Positions 34,401 through 46,200 of a stretch of DNA of 64,000 nt are shown piece by piece (positions within the stretch are counted from its first letter, which is position 1; each line of letters begins with the position of its first letter). The translations under genes were made by a program, and so were the position numbers. The notes under the pieces were generated by a model. The model was not told the origin of the DNA. It made no database searches and saw only the letters and a program-made list of their open reading frames with translations. The stretch comes from Ilyonectria destructans (Eukaryota; Ascomycota; Sordariomycetes; Hypocreales; Nectriaceae): positions 3,162,001 to 3,226,000 of the forward strand of contig JAHEWK010000002.1 in the NCBI GenBank assembly GCA_020740775.1. Direction: 5' to 3'.

Positions 34401-35844
34401 AGATGTCTGCAAGAGTGACGTCAGGGAGAGATTGCAGACAAGAAAGCAACTTGGCGCAGTACGCAGCGATTCCTTGGGCACCGTGGGCCGAAAGGCGGAA
34501 TGGAAAGTTGAAGTTGTCCGAATGAGTAGATGCTGGCCAGCTTCTACAGTTGGGGGGGGGCTGTGTTATCACCATGGAGGCGTTGGATCCACTAGCGCCG
34601 TAGTTGTTGATGAGGGCCACCTTGAACTCGTCGTCCCATGTTCTCAACGACGTGACGACTTCCAACATGTCCGACGGGGCCACCTTGATGTGATGGCTCA
34701 TCTTGGAGAAGCTGGCCTGCGGAGGAATATAACCACCCCACATCATCATGATGGTCTTGATGAGGGAGATGACACCAGATGCACCTTCTGCATGGCCAAT
34801 ATGACCCTTGACTGAGCCAATAGGCAGGGGCTTGCTCCGGACTGGTCCGCCAAGTGCCAGACGAATACTTTCATACTCGGCTGGATCGCCGACGGGTGTG
34901 CCCGTGCCGTGGGCCTCGACCAACGAGACATCTCCGGGACTCAGTTTGGCCCTCTCAACCACGTCCTTGAACAGTTGAGACAAGGATGGCGAGTTCGGGA
35001 CAAAGAGGGGGGTGCAGTTTTGGTTCTGATATACAGCCGTGCTGGCGATGCAGCCGAGGATGGGGTTTCCGTCGGCAATGGCATCTGACATCTTCTTGAG
35101 GAAGACGCAGGCAATGCCTTCGGCACGGCAGTAGCCATCTGCCGACTCATCAAACGGCTTACACTGGCCGGTAGGGCTGAGAAAGCTTGCGCCAGCCAGG
35201 TTCTGAAACCAGAGGAAGTTTGTTATGGTGGAAACGCCTCCCGCAAGGGCTGCGGTGCATTCTCCCGAGAGAAGATTGCGACATGCTGTATGGATGGCAA
35301 CGGCGGACGCTGAGCAGGCTGTATCGAACGTCATGGACGGTCCGGTCCATCCGAAGTAGTGCGAGACCTTTCCTGGAATGAAGCTCTTGAGATTGCCCGT
35401 GGCTGTGAAGGCGTTGGGGACGTGGCACGCCGCGTGGTGTTCGTAGTCACCGGCACATGCTCCCATGTAGACTCCTATATGGTTCTTATCACGGTCTTTG
35501 GTGCTGGTAGTCGTCTCGGAAAAATACCCCGACTGATCAACCGCCTGGTACGCAGCCTGCAAGAAGAGGCGCTGTTGCGGGTCCATGGTCGTTGACTCTC
35601 TGGGGCTGCGCTTGAAAAACTTGTGGTCAAAGGCATCGGCGTCTCGGATGAAGTTGCCATACCAGTTGCGCGACGGATCCTTGTCCTCCTCGCGGAAGAG
35701 AGTGTCAAACATCAGCCGTTCTGGCCCGATCAACTCGTGCTGCGACTCTCCTGTGCGCAGCATCTGCGAGAATTCGTCGAGGTCGTCGGCCCCGGCAACT
35801 TTGATAGACATGCCCACCACCGCGATGGAATCTTCATTCTCCAT
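28900..35844 (-). CDS. non-reducing PKS without SAT: KS-AT-PT-ACP-CMeT-R
   Basis: One uninterrupted exon encodes 2,314 residues. KS starts at residue 5 ([11 protein letters not shown]), with Cys177 in FDTACSASA and [14 protein letters not shown] carries GHSFGE (Ser about 625). The product-template domain has His about 966 in [13 protein letters not shown] and Asp about 1153 in LSDSFSQ. There is one ACP ([11 protein letters not shown], Ser about 1337), then an acidic/Ser/Thr-rich linker with a Thr-Ala repeat. A C-methyltransferase follows (LEVGAGTGG, about 1698), then a thioester-reductase domain (TGATGSLG about 1945; catalytic YCEAK, Tyr about 2107). Reductive release would give an aldehyde, as in asperfuranone- or sorbicillin-type NR-PKSs. 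Those enzymes normally begin with about 350 residues of SAT; here nothing precedes KS and no SAT-like frame lies upstream. Chain loading must therefore differ, or the enzyme self-primes. Confidence 0.94.
31397..31468 (+). repeat. (GTTGCC)n hexanucleotide repeat inside the NR-PKS
   Basis: Nine perfect GTTGCC units are followed by GTTGTC, GTTGCC and GTTCCC. On the coding (minus) strand they encode alternating Thr-Ala in the linker between ACP and the C-methyltransferase. Length changes by units keep the frame. Confidence 0.95.
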
Positions 35845-36692
35845 TGTGTTCGTCCAAGTGAGTGCCTTGAGATTGGACCTTGGATGGGGGATTCGGCAGG
35901 TCTTTGTCTTGCGTTGCTATGTTGGTTTCGTATATGGCCTGTCAACGAGTCATCTGATGGCGAAGTAGACATATCTCCAGCTTTATGCCCAGTAGCTTTT
36001 GGTACATTTGTCCGTAGTCTTGTTATCGCCCATGGAAAAAGTTAACCACATCGTCTTCAGACCAAATTCCGCAACGTTGGGGTCAATGTTAAGCTTTCCA
36101 ACTACACGCCGACACTTGTTTCTGTCGGCGTTATTATAGCTCCGTGGGAACGAAATTAAAGTCCGGTAGCGGTGTCTGTTAATTCGCAAACAGCCACGCA
36201 AGAGGGACCAGAATTCCGGGCTACGAGTTTCTACGACCGCGTACTACCGGTGAAATGCAATTCGATCCGAGACGGCGAAAGTGGATTTTTTATTCATATT
36301 AAAGTAAGACTAAGAGTAGACGCAAACAAGGCTTCAACGGCGTCTTGGAGCTCAGTGAGTATCTACTTGGGAGCAAAATACCTTCGGTACAGAGAAAACC
36401 GGTCAAGATGAGCGGCTGGAAGATTCGATAGGCACAAACGACAGACTGAGGCAATGGGAATCGAGCACGGTACAGTAATTGTCGCGTTTTGGAGGAGAGT
36501 GCCTCGCTCTCAGCTAAGCTTTTCTGGCCCTTGACTTGGAGTTTACTGCCTTGGCTTAGTATACACTGCATGCCCCAAAGTATGGGGAGTTGATGTGCGA
36601 CAGGCCCTCTCAGTGCAGCTTATATTCATCATTTGGTTCACTTCTGCATCACTGTGAACTTCCTATATTTGTTATATAACACCGGTACTACA
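35845..36692 (-). promoter_or_regulatory. NR-PKS upstream region
   Basis: These 848 bp separate the NR-PKS start from the stop of the FAD monooxygenase, which lies upstream on the same strand. No coding exon was recognised; in particular there is no SAT signature (such as a GQGxQ-like start or GxCxG nucleophile motif). No CCGGAGTTT copy was seen in a read by eye. Confidence 0.5.
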
Positions 36693-38238
36693 TCATGGAT
36701 GGGATCGTCCAGTATCCACACCGTGCTCGAATTGGCGGGCAGTTTCGGCCACCATCCCATCGACATCAAAGTCCCAGATCATTCTTGTAGAGCTTTCCAG
36801 CTCAGCCCTGCATCTCTCGGGATCACGCCCAGCTTCTGGGTGCCTCCACTGATAGAGCTCTCCCATTTCGCGCGAGCTACGTACAAGCCACTGCGATCGG
36901 CTCAGACGGACCGCGCTGTAGGCCTGGAAAGCAGCGGAGATGGCGCTGGTCTTGATGCGGAGCCCTCGGCCGCGGATACTAGCCGTAGCTAGATCCAACA
37001 CTGTGGCCAGGACAAGAGCGTCTTCGACCCCCATGCCAGCGCCGGCACCGAGGAACGGGCTGCTCGCGTGGGCAGCATCTCCGCTAATGCAAACACGGCC
37101 TCGGGCGTACGTCGACGCTGGGTTCTCCGCCATGTCGAAAATACCCCATTTGGTCAAATGCTCTGGGAGTGCCTCGACAATCTCTCTGATACCCGGTCCC
37201 CACTTACAGAGATGCTGTTTGACCTCATCTCGAGTTGCTGGCATTGTTGTCTTGGCGCTGGACCATGGTTCTGGATCGTGGAGAAATATTGCTAGGTTCA
37301 GGAGTGTCCACTGAGCTACCTATTTGTAGTCCCTCACAGTCAGCGTGCTATCGGTGGGACTAGTTGACACGAGAAAATGGATGAGTAACTTTGGGCAAGT
37401 GCCGTTTGAGTTCCCTATCATTCGATTCAGAACCCACTAAACACTTACAGGGTACGATATAACGACGCCATCGGGGCCCATGTGCATGCACTGGTTGTTG
37501 GCCTTGTCGTAGCCAAAGGCATCGATGGCATCGGCGATGGGAACAACGGCTCTATAAGCAGCTTTGTGGGTGTAGGTGGCATATGAGGCAAAGTCAGCCT
37601 CGTCCAACAACAATTGCCTTGTGCGAGAATGGACTCCGTCGCAGCCAATGACTATGATATTACCACAGTACAGGTCAGCCATCTCACTATAAATAGGAGC
37701 CTGAAACAAACTAACCACAATCCGCCTCGGCGATGCTACCGTCGGAGAAGCTGAGCGTCACCTTATTCCGCAATTCATCATCCACATAATTCTTTAGCTG
37801 CTTTCTAAACTTGATTGTCCCCTCAGGCAGCTCCTTTGCTACTTCGTGGAGAAGATGGGATCGAAGGCATCCTTGATAATCCAAGTTGCGCGCTGACATC
37901 TGAAAAAGTAGCGCCTCCTGCGACTCAGCCGCGACTTTAGTACTTGGGTTGAACCCGTCCCAATATCGATTGTGCGGATGTATGTTCACCTCGCCAACCC
38001 GCTGGAGTGCCTCCAGTACGGGCGGTGCAAGACGTTTCATGCATTCTCGTGCAACACCGGTAAAGGCGAATCCGGTACTGATTTCGTGCAACTCATCGGA
38101 TTGCTCATATATCGTGACCCGCATGCCACGGCGCAACAGGCCTGCGGCTAGCATGAGCCCAATGATGCCCCCGCCAATAACAGCAATGTCAATTGAGTTA
38201 TTGCTCCCTCCTTGGTCAGTTGTCGTGTTGGGAGCCAT
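36693..38238 (-). CDS. FAD-dependent monooxygenase (salicylate-hydroxylase-like)
   Basis: Three exons on the minus strand, 38238-37716, 37651-37449 and 37319-36693, join in frame to 450 residues. The introns begin GTTAGT (64 bp) and GTAAGT (129 bp). The ATG at 38,238 starts MAPNTTTDQ, shortly before the dinucleotide-binding motif IAVIGGGIIGLMLAAG. Further group A flavin monooxygenase motifs are VIGCDGVHSR (the DG motif), AYRAVVP and CISGDAAHASSPFLGAGAG (the GD motif). Relatives in azaphilone, tropolone and sorbicillin pathways hydroxylate and dearomatise the NR-PKS product with NAD(P)H and O2. The same reaction is the likely role here, given the neighbouring reductase-ended NR-PKS. Its start faces the divergent SDR across 368 bp. 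Confidence 0.92.
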
Positions 38239-38606
38239 TCTAGAAAGGTTGGACGTGGGCTTCCTATGCAAGAAAGCGAGGGGGCAACTTGGCCATGAAG
38301 AGTATTCAAGTACAAGTACATGGGGCTAATACGCTGCTGGTTTGTCACAGGCTTACGGGAGGCTCCTTTTTGTTACAGAGGTGGGCCGTCGGCAATACTT
38401 TGCGCCTGGAAGTAGCCCGGAATAATCAAGTGCCTTGTCTAGGCCATTTATTCTACCGGAGTTTCAATTGTCCTACTGCCAAAACGTAACGCCACCCTAA
38501 GGAGTTTCATTAAACCATGACCGACAGCCACTCCAAATATTTATGTTCAAGTAGATGACCTTGAAGTCACTTACTCCAAGGTCAAATTGGAAATACCCAG
38601 ATCACC
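38239..38606. promoter_or_regulatory. bidirectional promoter, FAD monooxygenase / SDR
   Basis: This 368-bp interval separates divergent start codons. It contains CCGGAGTTT at 38,456-38,464. Confidence 0.55.
38456..38464 (+). promoter_or_regulatory. candidate cluster element CCGGAGTTT
   Basis: Third copy of the shared 9-mer, about 143 bp upstream of the SDR start and about 218 bp upstream of the monooxygenase start. Confidence 0.4.
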
Positions 38607-39505
38607 ATGGAGAAAACGGTTATGATCACAGGTTGTAGCGTGGGTGGCCTTGGCTTTGCTTTGGCAGAAGCCTTTCAACAAGCTGGTTATCACGTCTTCG
38701 CAACGGCCCGTGACCCAACAAAGGTCGGATCCCTCCGAGACCGACATGGCATCGAGGTGCTTCGCCTAGACGTAACGGCCACCGAGACTATTCACTCATG
38801 CGTCACTGCAATTCGCAAGAAGACGAACGGCCGGCTAGACATCCTTGTCAACAACGCTGGTGGTGCCATGTTCGGCCCTCTAGTCCATGCGTCGATTGAG
38901 GAGGCCAAGACCCTTTACAATGTGAATGTATGGGGTGTCTTGGCTGTAACCCAAGCATTTGCACCGCTACTCGTCGACGCGCAGGGCGCTGTATTGAACA
39001 TTTCGTCCATGGCCGGAGCTGTTCCCCTGGCATGGCAAGGTACGCAATATGAAGCATGCATGAGCCGCACGACTAACTCTGCAAAACAGGCATATATAAT
39101 AGCTCCAAAGCAGCTGTTACGTTTCTGTCCGAGACACTGAAGATCGAACTCGATCCCCTTGGTGTGCGTGTGGTGACGGCCATGGTTGGGGCAATCAACA
39201 CGCAGATTTATGCCGAAAGTGATATAATGCTATCTACGGACTCGTGGTACAAACCAATTGAGGAGATCATTAAGAAGCAGGCACAAGGAGTGATGCAGGA
39301 GCCAAACAACGAGTCTGTCGAGATCACGGCACGGAACATAGTACAAGACACTCTCCGCGGCCGACGTGGTAAAATCTGGCGAGGTGGAGAGGCTGGAACC
39401 GCATCTGTTGGGTCGTGGTTATTTCCAACCAGGGTTGTCGAGTGGATTTTACATCGCCAGAGGGGTTTGTCCCAACTGCGGCGCGTACGTAAGACAGTGC
39501 AATAA
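38607..39505 (+). CDS. short-chain dehydrogenase/reductase
   Basis: Two exons, 38607-39039 and 39090-39505, are separated by a 50-bp GTACGC...ACAG intron and join to 282 residues. The classical SDR fold is shown by TGCSVGGLG (cofactor loop), ATARDP (a basic residue after the second strand, favouring NADPH), LDILVNNAG, and the catalytic Ser plus Tyr-x3-Lys in ISSMAG and, across the splice site, IYNSSKAAV. The overall pattern resembles fungal 1-acyl-DHAP-reductase-like SDRs. The C-terminus has a basic amphipathic tail that could touch membranes. A carbonyl or alcohol of the polyketide is the likely substrate (inference). It is the last recognised gene before the AT-rich block. Confidence 0.9.
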
Positions 39506-41047
39506 ATTGAAGAGCAAGGCCATGAAGTGTACGGTGAAGGATAGTACGCGACACTTTCCATAGAGTCGAACATATCGCAGGTATGCAACATGCGGTCTTG
39601 AGTTTAGAAGAAGCACGAGTATGTATTCTCCTGTCCGCAACCACGGTTTTCCGTATTGCTACCTAGGCTAGCTAGACTTGCCAATGATTGTCTAAGATGT
39701 TATATATACACGTTTGTTAGTGTGAATCTATTTGGTTTGTTTAATAGTTTCAGCACTACCAACTGCTATCGACCCTTCCTCGCACAAATGGTATCGTATG
39801 GTTAGCGGTTCTAGTAGCACACGCACCCGAAGGGGGGACTGGAAGCTCAACAGTATAAAAAAAACAGTAGATCAACAATAGGGACCAAGTACCCATCCCG
39901 CAGATTCAACAATAGCACAAATGGTATATACTATGCAAACAGCAATGTATTCCTATGTAAATAGGATCGTCTCGGAGCCCTGTGCATAACTCAAGAAGGG
40001 GGTGGAGGTTGTGATATCTATCACCTAGATTTATTTGAAGGGCCCACACCATCCCGGAGAATCGTCGTGTGGGAGGAGACGGGTAATTAAGCTTGTTGAT
40101 AGCCCAGGAGTGTAGAGGATGAAGATGGGGCGATGAGGGGAGAGGGGCTTATATAGGTAGAAGTAGCTGAGAGCGAGAAAGCACAAGCCTAAGTCCTTTC
40201 TTTATAGTTAGACTCATTTATGCCCCTTATCCTTAGTGCACTCATACGTCACAGGGAAAGAGGTGGAAGAAGATAGATGTACGCTAGGGGGTTAAGAGAG
40301 AATAGCAAGAGGGGAATATATTCTTTTGGCAAGGTTATACTGTCAGTATATCTTCTGATGATATTAATAATGGTAGCCTGAATAAGTTGTCTCTCTGACC
40401 TCTGATACCTGGGATTTCTATAAGTTATTCTCTTAGAGCTGTTATACTAGATCTTCCTTCTTTTCTGAAATACTGAGACCTTATATTTTAAGCTGCCTTT
40501 ATAGATCCTTTATATACTGCTTATAATATCTTATTATTATCGATAAATTACCGTTATCCATACTAATTATTTCCTTATTATTAAAGAAAGAGTCCACTAT
40601 ATCCTCTAGCTTAACTGTAATTTCCTCAGCTCTCTCCCACCCTATAAAGTTAATCTCTTATAGGGGGATATCCTTAGTGTTAAGTGTACTCATACTGTAA
40701 TTAATCTTATGTAATAGTCTTTTAGTCTATTCTTTTAAGACCTCTTAGAGATCTATTTAATTAAATAGTATCAGCTAGAGATGTTGTTATTTTTACTTAT
40801 TTAGGGTATTTATTAGATTTTTAATTTTAACTCTTTTCGACCTTTCTATTATAATACTATTACAGTTATTACAGCTCTACCTCTAGGTGGGTTATATATT
40901 CTTAGTATCCTCTATTCCCGCCCTTACTTATTATTAATTAACTCTATTATTTGCAGATAGTAGGGTTAAAGTTAGAAGAGTTAAATTAAAGCTTTAGGTA
41001 GAGATTAGTATATAATAACCTTATTATTTAGCTACTATTTCTTCTGA
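39506..41047. other. transition from cluster to AT-rich block
   Basis: After the SDR stop come ordinary sequence, repeat copy E (about 39,806-39,920), about 250 bp of mixed sequence, and from about 40,200 increasingly TA-rich DNA that I cannot assign. No gene was recognised. Confidence 0.6.
39806..39920 (+). repeat. dispersed repeat, copy E
   Basis: It has the GGTTCTAGTAGCACACGCAC head, GGGGGGACTGGAAGCTCAAC, an A-rich stretch, GATCAACAATAGGGACCAAG and TACCCATCCCGCAGATTCAA. It matches the first half of copies C and D and lacks the later blocks. Confidence 0.75.
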
Positions 41048-41052
41048 TACTA

Positions 41053-41462
41053 TATCACGACCCATACACACCTAGGGTAGGTAGCGGGCAGTTAGAACTG
41101 GCAGTATTTTAATACCCACAATTTTCAGCCAACTAGAATGAAATTGCAGAATCACCTTTATAATTCTATAATTCTAGATCACTAGATTACTTATATAATC
41201 TAATAATCTATCTAAGTATATAGATAATAGAGTAATATATATTCCCAATAAGTAGCTACTTAGCTTTTAATATAATTTAATTACCTTAATTACCTTAACT
41301 TACTATATATTACTATACTTAACTATTACCAGATATAATATTTACCCAGTAAGTAACACCCTAATCTATCTGCTAATATAAACCTACAGTTTATCTACTA
41401 ATAACTACCCTCTTGCCTATCCTATACTATATATATAGCAGACTAAAGGTATAACTATTATA
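41053..41462 (+). repeat. left LTR of outer element
   Basis: 410 bp, the same length as the copy at 61,935-62,344. Differences seen are mostly C/T and G/A transitions. Confidence 0.88.
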
Positions 41463-42717
41463 TATTAAAAGCTCTTATTTAGAAAGATTACTTATATTAA
41501 CTATTAAGTAATATCTTATACTATTAAGATATCCAGAACTAACTAAACTCCTACTACCCTAAGTAATATACCTATACTACCAGCTTATATAGCTCCAGTA
41601 AATAATACTAATATAGCCGCTAAAATAAAGCAGCTATATAATCTAGTTTGCACTCTATAGCAATAAGTATAGAATATACTAATACTAGTTGCTGGAAATA
41701 CTAAATATAACTTAGGGGAAGTAATAAAACTACTACTACTAGAGAAATTTAATAGAATACCTAGTAATATTATACTCTTTATTATTAGAATAAAAAGGTA
41801 CTTCCAGTAGTATCTATAATAGTTAGTATCTATAGAATTATAACTGCTATTTACTAGTAATTTGATATTTAGTAATATAAAAAACTGGTTTAAATCTATT
41901 CTTAAAGATTTCCTTAATAATAATAAGGCCGACTAAAACTAAGATATAATTAACCTATTTACAGATTAAGAAAACTTTAAAATAGCCCTTAAAGATATAT
42001 TCAGAATAATTAATAAAAAAAGGCAGGCAGCTATAAAAATTTATACACTCAAATAAATCCATTCTGCTGCTACCTATACTATTACACTCTAATAAGTTAC
42101 CTTTAAATTAGACTGAAAAGATAAGATACTTATAGAAATATTCTACTAAAGACTAAAAAATAAAGTTAAAAATAAACTCTATAAGGCTAATTAACTTAAT
42201 ACCCTTACGAAATATATTACTATAGCTATTAAAATCAATAAATAACAGTATAAAAGATATAGAAAGAAGGCTATAATATACTAAAGAGGTTGGAAAACTC
42301 TATATAATCCCTACTACCCTAATCAGTAAGGGAATAGTAAAGAATAGAGAGGTAGCTAATAGAGTAACTCTTATAGAAATACCTCTTAGGGAATACACAC
42401 TAGACCTATAGAACTTAAAGCTGTATAGAGGCAGCCCTAAAATAAGAAGGATATTATATACTATAACTACAATAAAAAGGGATATTTTATATAAGAATAC
42501 TATAAACTTAAGAAAGAATAATAATTCCAATCTATACCTACTGAATAATAATTATTAAATACCATCTAGAGATAGAAAGAAATAGAAATAGCAGTATAAA
42601 TACAAACTATTACTATAGTATAAGGTATATATAAGCACTCTAGCCCGAACTGGCCTGTATATCTATCCAGCTGAAAGTAATACTTATCCCAAGAAGAAGC
42701 AGAAATACTATATCTAA

Positions 42718-43249
42718 TATAACAGGCTATTGGGCACTCTTAGCCCAATTAGTTATTAGTGGGGATCTTAGAGGTAGTCCTAATGGGGGATAAAAAGGGG
42801 AGGTTGAGATTATATAATAAGGAGGAGTTTTTCCTCCGGTAAGAATACTTTCTGGGAGTCAGAGGGACTGGAAGGTCCTAAAGACTAATAGAGGATCAAT
42901 TAATTTGCTATCTTCTATTTTCGAGAGATTTATTTTAAGCCTATTAGCTGGTTATTGTAATTCTATCTAACCTCAGTCTTTAACCTCCCTCAGATAATAG
43001 GCTGCTGCAGACCCAATTGATATCTTGCCAGCGAGATTTCCTGCAGCTGACTTAATATCCTTTCTTATAAGATACTTCTCTATTGGGAGATATAGAATTC
43101 AGATCGCTCCGACTATCTATGCATAATCTGGTGTAGCTTCAGGCTGACCGGCTAAGATGCCTATATAACGACCTTCTATATATATTTTCCCTAAGGTAGG
43201 TTAATAAGTTAGGTGTTATTTTTATTCCTTTTAGCTGCTAAATTAGAGG
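42718..43249 (+). repeat. left LTR of inner element
   Basis: 532 bp, paired with 55,074-55,605. Shared landmarks include GGGGATCTTAGAGGTAGT, TACTTTCTGGGAGTCAGAGG and CTAAGATGCCTRTATAA. Confidence 0.85.
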
Positions 43250-46200
43250 TTACAGTAGGGAGGTAAATTAATTAATCTTGCTTAATAGAGTGATTAATTA
43301 GTATACTTCTATACTGTAAACTGCTGGATTTAAGAGAGATAAAGAGAAAGGGAAAGAAGAGGTAGAGGGATTAAAAACCCCCTGAGTTTTCTATAAGCTA
43401 AGAGATTCTAATAAAAGAGTTCTTAATCTCTAGTTATCTAATTAAAGAGTAAGAATTCTATCTAGAAATACCTTCTAACTAGAGGGGAATATCTGTAATA
43501 GGCTAAACTCTAAACCTTACTGTATATTACCGCTCTAACTCTTCAGCTTTAAAAGATTTACTAAGAATAAAAGCGATATCAGCTTAAAAAGTATTTTATA
43601 ATATAATATCCCCAGATTATTATAGCAATAGGAGGTCTAGCTGAAGCTCTAACTGCTAATTCTGCTTGATAAACTGTCAGCTGGATAAGAATATATAGGG
43701 ATTACTCAGTTGGAAAGATATTACTGTAATAATTATAATTTAGTATCTAATAAAGAACTAAGAGTTAGTAATACTAATATTACTAACTATCTATAGTACT
43801 GGGACCCTAAGACTTATAGAGATTAGTATAAGAAATAAGATTCCAGCTCTAATAGAAAGAGGGGAGATTATTATAGAAGAGTATTACAATTAGAGTAAGA
43901 GTTATTATAAAGACTGTTACTTTAAGAAGAGAGATTCAGCTAAGAAGAATAGAAGGATACTAAATAAAGACTTTAATCCTCAGTAAATTTTCCCCTTTAT
44001 TACTTCTGGCACTTTTTTAAGAGATTTTTATAATTATTATAAGTTTTATTTATTTAGGTTGGATATCTGACTCTTATTTAGGTCTTTTTTATTTTTTATT
44101 TATTCCCTTTTACTTACTATTTAAGCCTCTTTATAAAAGAGGTATTACTGCAATTAGATACTTATTTTATTATAGTTAGCTAAGACTATATCTAACAGAA
44201 AGAATAACCCCCAGAGGGGCTAGAATTTCCCAAGCTATAATTATAATTTTAATACTACTATAAAGATAAGAAGGAGAAAGAGAAGAAAGAAAGTATCTAA
44301 TTTAATACTTATAAATCCAATAGGGCAACCTGAATCCCAATATAACAGCTAGTTACTATTCCTACTTACACTCCTCTTAGGCAGTCTGAAGCTATCTTTA
44401 CTAAGTAAGATTCCTCCTGAGTTAAATATTAATTTTAAGATAAGTTCAGATAACTACTAAAAGAGGGATAAAAATAATAAACTGAAAGATCTAATCTCTA
44501 TTTATATATTTAAGTATAAGTTTAAAGGTCTAAATATTACTGGCTTTTTGTGACTTTTTAAAAACTATATTAACAGCTAAGTCTATAGCAATAAAAAAAG
44601 GAAGGTCCTTATTGTCAGATACATTAGAGGCGAAAGTTGCCACCTATTGCCACCTATTGCTATAAGGCTTAGCAATCAGCTTCTAGCTGATTCTATACAG
44701 AAGAGAAAGAGTATATAAAGCTTGCCCTGAAACCTCAAGATATAGAGGAGACATAATATACAATTTTTCACCCTAATATTTAACACTTATAATCTACTTT
44801 ACTTATAAGGATATTAGAATAAAGGTTAAGAAGGCTTATAAATATAATACTTAGAAGGATATTAAGATTAAGTTACTAAAGAGCTTTAAGAAGGAGGATA
44901 AGAAATAATAGCTTCTACCTCTTAAAAGGGTTCTAAAGATAAATACCCAGTCTATAAGGAATATAACAGACTCTAAAGTATTTAAATAGCTTAAGATATA
45001 TAAGGAGCTCTATAATACCCTCTATAAAAAAGAAAAAACTAAGGTTGGAAACTTCTATACTATTTTCTATTATCTCCCCTAGAAGCTTATTATCCGGATG
45101 TATAAATAGAAGAATATTAAAGTCTTAGATATACAGACTAAGCCTTATAATAATATAGTTAATCTTATAATATTCTTACTTAAGATAGACTAAATCTATT
45201 AAGACCTAATTAAGGAATCTTAGGAGAGATAATTTATATTAAGGGAGAGAACCCCAGAGAAGTATATAGCGTTTTAAATACCCCCTTAGCTAATAGTTAA
45301 TCTAGCTGTTAAATCTCTTATTAAGCTGGTCTAAGATATAAGTATTAATACTATAAAGCAATTTAAGGATATAGAGGCTAGATTCTCCTCTATAATCTAT
45401 AACCTTATAGAAAGAGGGAAGTATTTAAACTAGATCTATAATAACTATATTCTAGCTCCTAGAGAATCCTATTAGAATAATAATAAATTTATTATTAATA
45501 TAAGCTTCAGTTAGAAATAGTATAAATACTTCTATTATACTGTCTCTAGATATTTTCCCAACTAATATTATAAGTTATAGAAGGATTAAAATATAGACTT
45601 CTACTGCTTTAATTTAGACTCTAGAATAAGTTAGATAGAAGACTATAAAGCTTATATCCTCTTAAAGCTAATATAGAAGTTCGGTCTGAAAGGAGGAGTT
45701 AAGAAACTATTTGTTATATAGATAAGGAAGTTTTCTAAGTCTCTAGCAGCTTAATTCTTAGATTAGATAATATTGGGATTAGCAATCTGAAACTGGAATC
45801 CTAACCAGAAAGAATAAGATCTAGTGATAGATTTTATAAAGAGGAATTAAAACCCGATATTTAAGGATCTAGTTATTAGAGGGATTAGTAAAAGAACTAA
45901 GAAGCTAATTAATAGTTATAATAAGAAGCCTGCTGCTAAAGCTAATATTATTCTAATTGAGGAAGACTAAAAAGAAGCCTCAGTATTCCTAAATAATAAT
46001 ATTACTTTTAATATAGTTATTACTAAAAGAGCTAGAGTGAAAGAGTTACTAGAGGAGAATAAGAGAGATTAACTAATTCTTTAGACTATTATACCTAGAA
46101 TCTTAAAGCCTATAAAACTAAAAGATAGAGAGCTAGTAGAAGCAATTAGAAAGAATAATTCTAATAGTAATATTTATCTATCCACTTTAATTAAGTCTAG

